In this document: positions 1 to 7,540 of the stretch, one piece after another | How the letters are laid out: the number at the start of each line of letters is the position of its first letter | How positions within the stretch are numbered: position 1 is the stretch's first letter | The notes under the pieces: model-generated | The model's input: only the letters and a program-made list of their open reading frames with translations | Databases searched by the model: none | What the model was told of the DNA's origin: nothing | From: Pseudonocardia petroleophila | GTDB lineage: Bacteria > Actinomycetota > Actinomycetes > Mycobacteriales > Pseudonocardiaceae | Direction of reading: 5' to 3' | NCBI RefSeq assembly: GCF_014235185.1 | Contig: NZ_CP060131.1 | Location: 5,029,501 to 5,093,500, forward strand | DNA length: 64,000 nucleotides | Translations under genes and position numbers: made by a program

Positions 1-709
1 CGGGCGGCGGCCACGCGCAGCCGCGGGTAGGCCCACGGGAACGCGCCGCAGCCGTGGGCCAGGGCCACCCGCAGGTCCGGGTGCCGCTCCAGCACCCCGC
101 CGAACACGAGAGCGCCCGCCGCGAGCGCGGTGTCGGCGAGCATGCCCAGCCCCAGGTCGTAGGGCGGGCCGGTGCGGCGCAGGACGCCGCGTCCCTCGTC
201 GACGGGGTGGACGAGCACCGCGCTGCCGGTGGCGGCGAGCGCGGCCCACACGGGGTCGAGCGACGGGTCGTCGAGGTCGCGCTCCCCCACCCGCGTGCCG
301 ATCTCGACGCCGAGCAGGCCCGCGGCGCGGCTGCGGTCGAGCTCGGCGACCGCGGCGCGGGCGTCGTGCAGCGGCAGGCAGGCCAGCCGAGCAGCCGGCC
401 CCCGGACGCGGCGCAGGCCGCCACGATCGCGTCGTTCCGGGCGCGGGCGTACGCGGGGTCCCCGACCGCGTGCTCCATCGCCACCGGGACCGGCGAGACC
501 ACCTGGTGGGTCACCCCGGCGAGGTCCATCTCGGCGAGGCGGCGCGGGACGTCCCACAGCGTGGCGGTGACGCGGCGGAACAGCGCGTCGCCGCGCAGGA
601 TCCGGCCGCCGTCCCCGTCGTCGATCACCAGGTGCGGCGCCGACGGGGGGCCGCCCGGGTCCATGTGGTGGGCGTGGACGTCGATCGTCGCGGGGGTGGG
701 GACCGTCAT
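1..709 (-). pseudogene. Amidohydrolase (ACMSD/amidohydrolase_2 type), frameshifted and cut by the window edge
   Basis: Reading from an ATG at 709, the protein opens with a TIM-barrel metal motif DVHAHH (His12, His14). It continues through typical amidohydrolase_2 text up to residues GGRLLG near position 389. There the frame is lost: one base appears to be missing around 381-388, and the neighbouring frame carries the continuation without interruption to the window edge, including LVHPVDEG and ALAHGCGAFPW, further family metal or active-site segments. Family members decarboxylate or hydrolyse small aromatic or enol acids. It is the last visible gene of the minus-strand aromatic operon, so such a role fits (inference). 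The lesion may be a real pseudogenisation or a one-base sequencing error. The 3' end lies outside the window. Confidence 0.75.
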
Positions 710-815
710 CCCGCGATCGTCCCGCGGGGGCGGACCCGGTGCGGACCCGGCGTCGGGACGACCGGGGCGCACGAGAACGGGCGGCCCCGTGGCGGGACCG
801 CCCGTTCCGGTCGGG

Positions 816-1238
816 TCAGGAGGACTGCTCGGTGAACGGCGTCTCCAGCGGCGCGACGCCCGCGGAGGTCTCGTACGGGTTGGCGTAGGGCAGGGGCTCG
901 TCGTTGCCCGGGGTGACGGTGTCGAACACGCCGTCGAGGTTCGTGTCGTCGAAGACGACGTCGGCCAGGCCGTCGCCGTCGGCCGCCACCGCGATGACGT
1001 CGGCGGTGAACTCGCCGTCGCCGGGGGTGTTGTCGAACGCGGCGACGTCGTCGTAGAAGTCGCCGTCGACGTCGGTCAGGACGGCGTCGATCTCGCCGTC
1101 GCCGTTCGAGTCGATCTGGGTGGTCTCGGTGTAGCCGTCGCCGTCGAGGTCGACGTACTCCTGCGTCGAGGCGCCGGGCTCGGCGGGCAGGTCGAAGTCG
1201 GGCTCGGGGGTCGGCTCGGGGACGAAGCTCTCGGACAT
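816..1238 (-). CDS. Acidic DxDGD-repeat protein (EF-hand-like calcium-loop repeats)
   Basis: This 140-residue, strongly acidic protein has at least five Asp-rich loops of the form DxDGDG or DxNxDG (DLDGDGYTE, DSNGDGEID, DVDGDFYDD, DGDGLADVV, DTNLDGVFD) spaced about 15-20 residues apart. The spacing resembles dockerin, thrombospondin type-3 or DUF6802-like repeats that bind calcium. The N-terminus (MSESFVPEPTPEPDFD) is proline- and acid-rich with no signal peptide or membrane segment, so as read it is cytosolic. The ATG at 1238 is supported by GGAGG six bases upstream. It lies between the P450 and the broken amidohydrolase in the same direction, and its role there is unknown. Calcium binding is inferred from loop pattern only. 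Confidence 0.7.
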   Translation of the reverse strand: MSESFVPEPTPEPDFDLPAEPGASTQEYVDLDGDGYTETTQIDSNGDGEIDAVLTDVDGDFYDDVAAFDNTPGDGEFTADVIAVAADGDGLADVVFDDTNLDGVFDTVTPGNDEPLPYANPYETSAGVAPLETPFTEQSS

Positions 1239-1348
1239 CGGGTCCTCCAGGGGCGGGCTGCGGTGGGCTGTCATGGAACAGGACGCCGTACGGGCCGCCG
1301 GTGTTACACCGCACCCCCGAGGAGTTCGTGTCCGCAGGAGGCCGGGCG

Positions 1349-2539
1349 TCAGCCGACCCGCATCGGCAGTGATCCCCACGCCCGCATCGTGTTGTTGTGG
1401 TGGCGCCGGGTCGGGCCCGCGATCTCGATCGTCGCGACGCGGCGGGCGAGTGCGTCGAGCAGGCACTCCGCCTCCAGCCGCGCGACGTGCTGCCCGACGC
1501 ACTGGTGGATCCCGAAGCCGAAGCCGAGGTGGCCCGACGGGTCGCGGGACAGGTCGAAGGCCTCCGGGTCGGTCCAGCGGCGGGGGTCGTGGTTGGCCGA
1601 GGCCAGGAACATGAGGATCTTCTTCCCGTCCGGGATCACCGCGTCGCCCACACGGACGTCGGTGGTGGCGGTGCGGAAGAACGTCTGCACCGGCGAGCCC
1701 CAGCGGATCGCCTCGTCGAACGCCACGCGGGCGAGCTGCGGCTCGGCGCGCAGGCGCCGCCAATGCTCGGGGTGCGTCGCGAACGCGTGCAGCACGGTGG
1801 CGAGGGCCTGCACGGTGGTGTCGACGCCCGCGGAGAGCAGGGAGCGCACGACGAGCGGCGCCTGCTCCGCGGTGATCTCCCCGCGGTCGGCCGCGGCCCA
1901 GATCCGGGCGCCGAAGCCGTCGGGGGCGAGGACGTCGCGGGCGCACTGCGCGTTCACCCACGCCCCCAGCTCGGGCGCCCGGTGCGCGGCGGCGGCGACG
2001 AGGTCGTTGTGCGGGCCGAAGGCGTTGAACAGGAAGTCGCCGTAGGGCAGCAGGTTCTCGCGCCCCTCGTCGGGGATGCCGACGGCGTCGGGGAAGACCC
2101 GCAGCGGGAACGCCTCGGCGAGCTTGGGCACGGCGTCGAACTCGTCGCCCGCGGCGAGCAGGGCGTCGACGAGCTCGTCGGCGACCGCGCTCCACCGCTC
2201 GCGCAGCCGGCGCAGCTCGCGCGGTGCGAGGATCCCGGCCAGCACGCGGCGCGGGGCGTCGTGCCGGGGCGGGTCGGACTCCAGCAGCAGGCTCGGCGGG
2301 CGCCACGGCGGCTCGGTGCGGAAGTTCGACAGCCCGACACCCGCCCCGGACTGGAAGCCCTGCCAGTCGCGCAGCGCCGCGTGGACGTGCTCGTAGCGGC
2401 CCATCGCGTAGACGTCGTAGCGGCTCAGGTGCACGACCGGGCCGGCGTCGCGCAGGTCGGCGTGGAACGGCAGCGGGTCCTCGAGGACCTCGGGGCCGAA
2501 CGGGTCGGCGTCGCTGGTCGGGAGCAGGGTGGCGGTCAC
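1349..2539 (-). CDS. Cytochrome P450 (aromatic O-demethylase type, CYP199/CYP255-like)
   Basis: The 396-residue soluble P450 carries all signatures: the I-helix SAGVDTT at 236-242, the ExxR motif EAIR at 276-279, and the heme loop FGFGIHQCVG with the thiolate ligand at Cys347. The N-terminal half has the GVGLSNF...PPWRPPSLLLESDPPRH segment that I associate with CYP199/CYP255-like aromatic acid or guaiacol O-demethylases (recalled similarity, not a search). It starts at GTG 2539, with AGGAG a few bases upstream. Its gene follows the flavin/iron-sulfur reductase by 8 nt, making a self-sufficient two-component pair like GcoAB. The likely reaction is oxidative demethylation of a methoxylated aromatic acid, feeding the neighbouring ring-cleavage genes; the substrate is not deducible. 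Confidence 0.9.
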   Translation of the reverse strand: MTATLLPTSDADPFGPEVLEDPLPFHADLRDAGPVVHLSRYDVYAMGRYEHVHAALRDWQGFQSGAGVGLSNFRTEPPWRPPSLLLESDPPRHDAPRRVLAGILAPRELRRLRERWSAVADELVDALLAAGDEFDAVPKLAEAFPLRVFPDAVGIPDEGRENLLPYGDFLFNAFGPHNDLVAAAAHRAPELGAWVNAQCARDVLAPDGFGARIWAAADRGEITAEQAPLVVRSLLSAGVDTTVQALATVLHAFATHPEHWRRLRAEPQLARVAFDEAIRWGSPVQTFFRTATTDVRVGDAVIPDGKKILMFLASANHDPRRWTDPEAFDLSRDPSGHLGFGFGIHQCVGQHVARLEAECLLDALARRVATIEIAGPTRRHHNNTMRAWGSLPMRVG

Positions 2540-2547
2540 GGGATCTC

Positions 2548-3510
2548 CTACAGGTCGAGCACGAGTCGGTCGGAGCACGAGCGCGAGACGCACAGGAACA
2601 TGCAGTCGCCCGCCGCCCGCTCGTCGTCGCGCAGCAGCGAGTCGCGGTGGTCGGGCGTCCCCTCCAGCACCTCGGTCTCGCAGGTGCCGCAGGTGCCCTG
2701 GCGGCACGACGACAGGACGTCGACCCCGGCGTCGCGCACGGCGTCGAGGACCGTCCGGTCCGGTCCCACCGAGACGGTGGCGCCGGTGCGGGCGAGTACG
2801 ACGTCGAACGGCCGGTCGCGGACGGGCGCGCCCTGCTCCCGCGCGACGAACCGCTCGGTGCGCAGCGCGTGCTCGGGCCACCCGGCGCACGCCGACTCCA
2901 CCGCGTCGAGCAGCGGGCCGGGGCCGCAGCAGTAGACCGCGACGCCCTCGCGCGGCTCGCCCAGCCAGCGCGGCAGGTCGAGGCGGCCGTGGCGGTCCTC
3001 GGGGAGCACGTGCACCCGGTCGCCGTGGGACTCCAGCTCGTCGAGGAACGCCATCGACCCGCGGCGCCGGCCGCCGTAGACCAGCGTCCAGTCCGCGCCG
3101 AGCAGGTCGGCCTGGCGGACCATCGGCAGCAGCGGCGTGATCCCGATGCCGCCCGCGACGAACAGGTAGCGCTCCGAGGGCACGAGCGGGAAGTTGTTGC
3201 GCGGGCCGCCGACGCCGACGACGTCGCCGACCGCGAGCACGTCGTGCACGTAGGCGGACCCGCCGCGCCCGGCCGGTTCGCGGAGCACCCCGACGCGGTA
3301 GGTGCGGGCGTCGAACCGGTCGCCGCACAGGGAGTACTGCCGGGTCGTGCCGTCGGGCAGGTGGAGGTCGATGTGCGCGCCCGGCGTCCAGTCCGCCAAC
3401 CGCGCGCCGCCCGGGTGGGCGAGGGTCAGGACGACCACGCCGTCGGCGGCGACGTCCTTCGCCGTCACGCGGAGCGCGTCACCCGCCCGCGTCGCGTCTG
3501 CAGCCGTCAC
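2548..3510 (-). CDS. FNR-type reductase with C-terminal 2Fe-2S ferredoxin domain (P450 partner)
   Basis: The 320-residue phthalate-dioxygenase-reductase/VanB-type electron transfer protein is organised FMN-NAD-[2Fe-2S]. The flavin motif is RQYSLCG, the nicotinamide-binding segment is VAGGIGITPLLPM (around 115-127), and the C-terminal plant-type cluster ligands are at about Cys269, Cys274, Cys277 and Cys307. It transfers electrons from NAD(P)H to the adjacent P450. Two in-frame GTG codons are possible. The one at 3510 has GGAGG five to six bases upstream and was chosen; the one at 3516 directly abuts that element. The gene sits 57 nt downstream of the IclR gene, across a 17-nt palindrome that may be an operator. 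Confidence 0.9.
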   Translation of the reverse strand: MTAADATRAGDALRVTAKDVAADGVVVLTLAHPGGARLADWTPGAHIDLHLPDGTTRQYSLCGDRFDARTYRVGVLREPAGRGGSAYVHDVLAVGDVVGVGGPRNNFPLVPSERYLFVAGGIGITPLLPMVRQADLLGADWTLVYGGRRRGSMAFLDELESHGDRVHVLPEDRHGRLDLPRWLGEPREGVAVYCCGPGPLLDAVESACAGWPEHALRTERFVAREQGAPVRDRPFDVVLARTGATVSVGPDRTVLDAVRDAGVDVLSSCRQGTCGTCETEVLEGTPDHRDSLLRDDERAAGDCMFLCVSRSCSDRLVLDL

Positions 3511-3570
3511 GAGCACCTCCGCGTCGATGGAGGTCGAGGATCGCGTGCCCGACCGCCCCCGCGGGGGCGG

Positions 3571-3587
3571 CTCTCACTCAGTGAGAG
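3571..3587. promoter_or_regulatory. Palindrome between iclR and the reductase/P450 genes
   Basis: CTCTCACTCAGTGAGAG is a perfect inverted repeat with 8-bp arms around a single base. It overlaps the iclR stop codon and lies about 60 bases before the reductase start. A one-base centre rules out a normal hairpin terminator, so a protein-binding site is the better reading; the IclR protein encoded next to it is the obvious but unproven candidate. Confidence 0.45.
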
Positions 3588-4332
3588 GCAGGCTCCGGGA
3601 GATCCCGCGCGCCGCCGCCCGCAGGACGGGCACCACGGCCCGCCCGGAGTCGTCGTTGGGCACGACGGCCGCGAGCGCCGCGACGACCCGCCGCGCCCCG
3701 TCGGCGACGGGGACGGCGACGCCGAGCGCGTCGTCGTGGATGTGGCCGGGGCACAGGACGAACCCGTCGCGGCGGACGTCGGCCAGCGTCCGGCGCAACC
3801 GGTCCGCGGTGGTGATCGTCTGCGCGGTGTAGCGGCGCAGCGGCCCGGCCAGCACCGACTCCTGCACGTCGTGCGGGGCGTGGGCGAGCAGCACCAGCCC
3901 CGACGACGACGCGTGCAGCGGCAGCCGGCCCGCGATCCGGGTGTAGTTGATCACCGAGCCGGGCGCGCTGAGCCGCTCGACGAACAGGACCTCGCTGCCG
4001 TCGCGCACGCCGAGCTGGACGTGGTGCCCGACGACGGCGTGCAGGTCCTCCAGGAACGGCATGGCGGCGTCGCGCAGCGACAGCGTCGGCGACGCGCGCA
4101 TCGCCAGCTCCCACAGCCGGACGCCGACCCGGACCCGCCGGTCCGGGTCACGGGCCAGCAGCCCGTGCTCGACGAGCTCGGCGACCAGCCGCGACGCCGT
4201 GGCCAGGTGCAGGCCCGACCGGGCGGCGATGTCGGAGACCCGCAGGGTCCGGTCGTCCGGGCCGAACGCGTCGAGGATCCGGACGGCGCGCGTGAGCACC
4301 GACTCGCCGGGCCCCGACCGCCGACCCTGCAC
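3574..4332 (-). CDS. IclR-family transcriptional regulator
   Basis: The 252-residue protein has an N-terminal winged helix (VLTRAVRILDAF...LRVSDIAARSGLHLATASRLV, residues about 11-60). A C-terminal IclR effector domain follows, with the usual SSSGLVLLAHA segment and a late conserved cysteine in FVLCPGHIHDD. IclR proteins bind aromatic or organic acid effectors and act as repressors or activators of catabolic operons. The GTG at 4332 starts 6 nt before the end of the upstream enoyl-CoA hydratase gene's stop, so it is co-transcribed with the homogentisate genes and with the reductase/P450 genes behind it. It plausibly controls one or both sets through the palindromes at 3571 or 10122 (inference). 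Confidence 0.9.
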   Translation of the reverse strand: MQGRRSGPGESVLTRAVRILDAFGPDDRTLRVSDIAARSGLHLATASRLVAELVEHGLLARDPDRRVRVGVRLWELAMRASPTLSLRDAAMPFLEDLHAVVGHHVQLGVRDGSEVLFVERLSAPGSVINYTRIAGRLPLHASSSGLVLLAHAPHDVQESVLAGPLRRYTAQTITTADRLRRTLADVRRDGFVLCPGHIHDDALGVAVPVADGARRVVAALAAVVPNDDSGRAVVPVLRAAARGISRSLPLTE

Positions 4333-4337
4333 CGGCG

Positions 4338-5162
4338 TCAGCGGCCCTGGTAGGTCGCCCGGCCCGGCCCGTCGGCCAGGAAGGACGCCACCGCACCCCG
4401 CAGGTCGTCGGTGCCGAACAGCGGGCCCGACACCGCGGGCAGCACCGCGTCGGCCGCGCGCACCCCGTCGCGCACCGCGGTGGTGACGAGCGTCTTCGTG
4501 GCCGCGTGCGCCACCGTGGGGCCGGCCGTGATCCGCTGCGTGAACTCCCGCGCCGCCGCGGCGAAGCCGTCGTCGGGCAGCACCCGGTTCACCACGCCCC
4601 ACTCCCGCAGCACCGACGCCGGGTAGCGCTCGCCGGTGAACACCAGCTCCTTCGCCCGGGCGGGGCCGGCCCGCTCGGCGAGGCGCTGCGGCCCGCCCAT
4701 CGACGGGGTGAGCCCGACGACGATCTCCACCAGCCCGAACGACGCCCCCTCGGCGGCCAGCAGCAGGTCGCAGGCCAGCGCGATCTCGAAGGCCGCGGTC
4801 AGGGTCAGCCCGTGCGCGGCGAAGACGGTGGGGACCGGCAGCTCCTCGATCGTCTGCGCGACCCGGATCAGCCGGGCCCACAGGGCGGTGCCCCGTCCGA
4901 CCGGGTCCGGGCCCTCCGCGATCTCGCCGAACGCCTGCACCTGCACCCCGGCGGAGACGACCTTGCCGCGGGCCTCGACCAGCACGCCGCGGGCCCGGTC
5001 GGGCCGGCCCGGTGCCGTCAGCCCGACCAGCTGCGCGACGGCGTCCTCGAACCCCGCGAACACGCTCTCGTCGAACAGGTTGAGCGGGGGGCGGTCCAGG
5101 ACGACGACGGCGAGGTCGCCGTCGCGCTCGATCCGGACCGGGGCGGTGTCGGGGGTGCTCAT
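4338..5162 (-). CDS. Enoyl-CoA hydratase/isomerase family protein
   Basis: This 274-residue crotonase-fold protein has an oxyanion segment (VSAGVQVQAF) and both positions usually occupied by catalytic glutamates: the one in LTAAFEIALACDL and the one in FGLVEIVVGLTPSMGGPQRL. It could therefore be a true hydratase. The loop before the first oxyanion residue is longer than in fatty-acid hydratases. It sits between fumarylacetoacetase and the IclR regulator in one operon. The homogentisate pathway itself needs no CoA ester step, so the enzyme may serve a side-chain shortening or a ring-derived acyl-CoA from another substrate of the cluster (inference). ATG start, 24 nt downstream of the fumarylacetoacetase stop. 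Confidence 0.85.
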   Translation of the reverse strand: MSTPDTAPVRIERDGDLAVVVLDRPPLNLFDESVFAGFEDAVAQLVGLTAPGRPDRARGVLVEARGKVVSAGVQVQAFGEIAEGPDPVGRGTALWARLIRVAQTIEELPVPTVFAAHGLTLTAAFEIALACDLLLAAEGASFGLVEIVVGLTPSMGGPQRLAERAGPARAKELVFTGERYPASVLREWGVVNRVLPDDGFAAAAREFTQRITAGPTVAHAATKTLVTTAVRDGVRAADAVLPAVSGPLFGTDDLRGAVASFLADGPGRATYQGR

Positions 5163-5186
5163 GCCCGGATCCTCCCCGACGCGCCC

Positions 5187-6347
5187 TCAGCGCGCGGGCC
5201 GGACCGTCCCGGTCACCGCCCCGAAGGAGATCCGGCCCCCGCCCGCCCCCGGCGCGGTCGCGGAGATCGTCACCTCGTCGCCGTCGAGCAGGAACGTGCG
5301 CTCCTCCCCCGCCACGGTGACGGGCTCCCGCCCGCCCCAGGTCAGCTCGATGAACGCACCGCGCTGGTGCCGCTGCGGCCCGGAGACCGTGCCGGAGGCG
5401 AACAGGTCGCCGGTGCGCGCGGAGGCGCCGTTGACCGTGAGGTGGGCGAGCATCTGCGCCGGGGACCAGTACATCTCGCGGTACGGCGGCCGCGAGACCT
5501 CCTCGCCGTTCCACTCCACGACCATCTCGACGTCGAGCCCCCACGGCTCGCGGCCGCGCAGGTACGGCAGCGGTTCCGGATCCTGTGCCGGCAGTGGGAC
5601 GCGCGCGTCGTGCAGCGCCGCGAGCGGCACCACCCACGGCGAGACCGACGTCGCGAAGCTCTTGCCCAGGTGCGGGCCGAGCGGCACGTACTCCCAGGCC
5701 TGCAGGTCGCGCGCCGACCAGTCGTTGACCAGGACCGCGCCGAAGACGTGGTCGGCGAACGCGTCGACGCCGATCCGCTCGCCCAGCCGGGACCCGGCCC
5801 CGACGACGAACCCGAACTCGGCCTCGATGTCGAGCCGGGCGCTCGGGCCGTAGGTCGGTGCGTCGTCGGCGGGCGCCCTGCGCTGCCCGCACGGCCGGAC
5901 GATCTCCGTGCCGGAGACCACCACCGTGCCCGCGCGGCCGTGGTAGCCGACCGGGAGGTGCTTCCAGTTCGGCATGAGCGGCTCGGAGTCGGGCCGGAAC
6001 AGCCGCCCGAGGTTCGTCGCGTGGTGCTCGGAGGCGTAGAAGTCGACGTAGTCGGCCACCTCGAACGGCAGGTGCAGCGCGACGGACCCCACCGGGTGCC
6101 GCGCCGACGCGGGGACGTGGCCGGCGAGGAGGTCGGTGAGCCGCGCCCGGACCTCCGCCCAGCGCGCGGGGCCCTGGGCGAGGAACGGGTTGAGCGACGG
6201 CGCGGCGAACACGTCGTCGTCCAGGACCGCGGCGACGTCGACGACCGCGTCCCCCAGCCGGACCCCGACGCGCGGCGCCGCGGACCCGACCGAGTAGACG
6301 CCGTAGGGCAGGTTGTCGAGCCCGAACCCCTCGGGATCGGCGATCAC
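5187..6347 (-). CDS. fahA: Fumarylacetoacetase
   Basis: The 386-residue hydrolase catalyses the last step of homogentisate breakdown, splitting fumarylacetoacetate into fumarate and acetoacetate. Visible features are the N-terminal DNLPYGVYS opening, the catalytic region YASEHHATN, PVGYHGRAG, the metal ligands in DIEAEFGFVVG, and VNDWSARDLQAWEYVPLGPHLGKSF with the conserved aspartate. Length is close to bacterial and human enzymes (about 400). The GTG start overlaps the homogentisate dioxygenase stop (GTGA), a coupled junction. No maleylacetoacetate isomerase gene is visible nearby; some actinobacteria do this step with a mycothiol-dependent or unidentified enzyme (family knowledge, not shown here). 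Confidence 0.96.
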   Translation of the reverse strand: MIADPEGFGLDNLPYGVYSVGSAAPRVGVRLGDAVVDVAAVLDDDVFAAPSLNPFLAQGPARWAEVRARLTDLLAGHVPASARHPVGSVALHLPFEVADYVDFYASEHHATNLGRLFRPDSEPLMPNWKHLPVGYHGRAGTVVVSGTEIVRPCGQRRAPADDAPTYGPSARLDIEAEFGFVVGAGSRLGERIGVDAFADHVFGAVLVNDWSARDLQAWEYVPLGPHLGKSFATSVSPWVVPLAALHDARVPLPAQDPEPLPYLRGREPWGLDVEMVVEWNGEEVSRPPYREMYWSPAQMLAHLTVNGASARTGDLFASGTVSGPQRHQRGAFIELTWGGREPVTVAGEERTFLLDGDEVTISATAPGAGGGRISFGAVTGTVRPAR

Positions 6348-7540
6348 GCGGGGCCCCGTCCCGACCAGCTCCACGCGTAGGTCCCGTCGTCGACGGCCCG
6401 GCCGCCCTCGCCCAGCTCCAGAGGGCGGAACGTGTCGACCATGACGGCGAGCTCGTCGAAGTGCTCCGCGCCGATCGAGCGCTCCGTGGCGCCGGGCTGC
6501 GGGCCGTGGCTGTGCCCGCCGGGGTGCACGCTGATCGAGCCCTGCCCGATCCCGGAGCCCTTGCGGGCCTCGTAGTCGCCGCCGCAGTAGAACATGATCT
6601 CGTCGGAGTCGACGTTGGCGTGGTAGTAGGGCACCGGGATCGACAGCGGGTGGTAGTCGACCTTGCGCGGCACGAAGTTGCAGATCACGAAGTTGCCGCC
6701 CTCGAACACCTGGTGCGCGGGCGGCGGCTGGTGCACCCGGCCGGTGATCGGCTCGAAGTCGCCGATGTTGAACGTGTACGGGTAGAGGCAGCCGTCCCAG
6801 CCCACGACGTCGAACGGGTGCGTCGGCACGACGTAGCGGGTGCCGGTGATCCCGGAGCCCCCGCGGTGCTTGACCAGCACCTCCACGTCGGTGCCCTCGA
6901 CGAGCAGCGGCCCGACGGGGCCGTGCAGGTCGCGCTCGCAGTACGGGGAGTGCTCCAGGAGCTGCCCGTAGCGCGAGAGGTAGCGCTTCGGCGGGGCGAT
7001 GTGCGAGTTGGCCTCGATCGCGTAGAGCCGCAGCGGCTCGCTGCCCGTCGGCACCCAGCGGTGGGTGGTGGCGCGGGGCAGGACCACGTAGTCGCCCTGC
7101 CGCGCGTCGAGGGAGCCGAAGACCGTCTCGACGACCGCGGTGCCGGACTCGACGTACACGCACTCGTCGCCGACGGCGTTGCGGTAGAGCGGGCTCGCCT
7201 CCCCCGCCACGACGTAGGACAGCCGGACGTCGGTGTTGCCCAGGACGAGCCGGCGGCCGGTCACGGCGTCGAGGGCCTTCCACGCGTCGTCGTCGAACAG
7301 GTCGTGCAGCTTCAGGTGCCGCGGCACCAGCGGGGCGTTCGGCGTGGTGGTGAGGTCGCCGACGTCCCACACGGTGGCGTCGACGATCGCCGAGGGGATG
7401 CCGCGGTGGTAGAGCAGCGAGGAGTCCGAGGAGAACCCCTCCTCCCCCATCAGCTCCTCGTAGTACAGGCCGCCCTCGGGCGTGCGGTGCTGGGTGTGCC
7501 GCTTGGGCGGGATCTCACCGGCTCGCCTGTAGTGCGCCAT
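6344..7540 (-). CDS. hmgA: Homogentisate 1,2-dioxygenase
   Basis: The 398-residue cupin-fold non-heme iron enzyme opens the ring of homogentisate to maleylacetoacetate. It begins MAHYRRAGEIPPKRHTQH, typical for bacterial HmgA. Iron-site segments are VPYYHANVDSDEIMFY (His and carboxylate) and HPGGHSHGPQ (His) in the C-terminal cupin, and the N-terminal cupin holds GDYVVLPRATTHRW. ATG at 7540. The 5' end overlaps the flavin monooxygenase gene by 26 nt, and the 3' end is coupled to fahA by a GTGA overlap. Together they form the diagnostic core of the operon. Confidence 0.96.
   Translation of the reverse strand: MAHYRRAGEIPPKRHTQHRTPEGGLYYEELMGEEGFSSDSSLLYHRGIPSAIVDATVWDVGDLTTTPNAPLVPRHLKLHDLFDDDAWKALDAVTGRRLVLGNTDVRLSYVVAGEASPLYRNAVGDECVYVESGTAVVETVFGSLDARQGDYVVLPRATTHRWVPTGSEPLRLYAIEANSHIAPPKRYLSRYGQLLEHSPYCERDLHGPVGPLLVEGTDVEVLVKHRGGSGITGTRYVVPTHPFDVVGWDGCLYPYTFNIGDFEPITGRVHQPPPAHQVFEGGNFVICNFVPRKVDYHPLSIPVPYYHANVDSDEIMFYCGGDYEARKGSGIGQGSISVHPGGHSHGPQPGATERSIGAEHFDELAVMVDTFRPLELGEGGRAVDDGTYAWSWSGRGPA

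Noticed and set aside
54..2045. Long plus-strand open frames opposite the P450, amidohydrolase and other genes
   Set aside because: They are antisense shadows typical of very high G+C DNA, rich in Arg, Gly and Ala without domains, while the opposite strand carries clear families.
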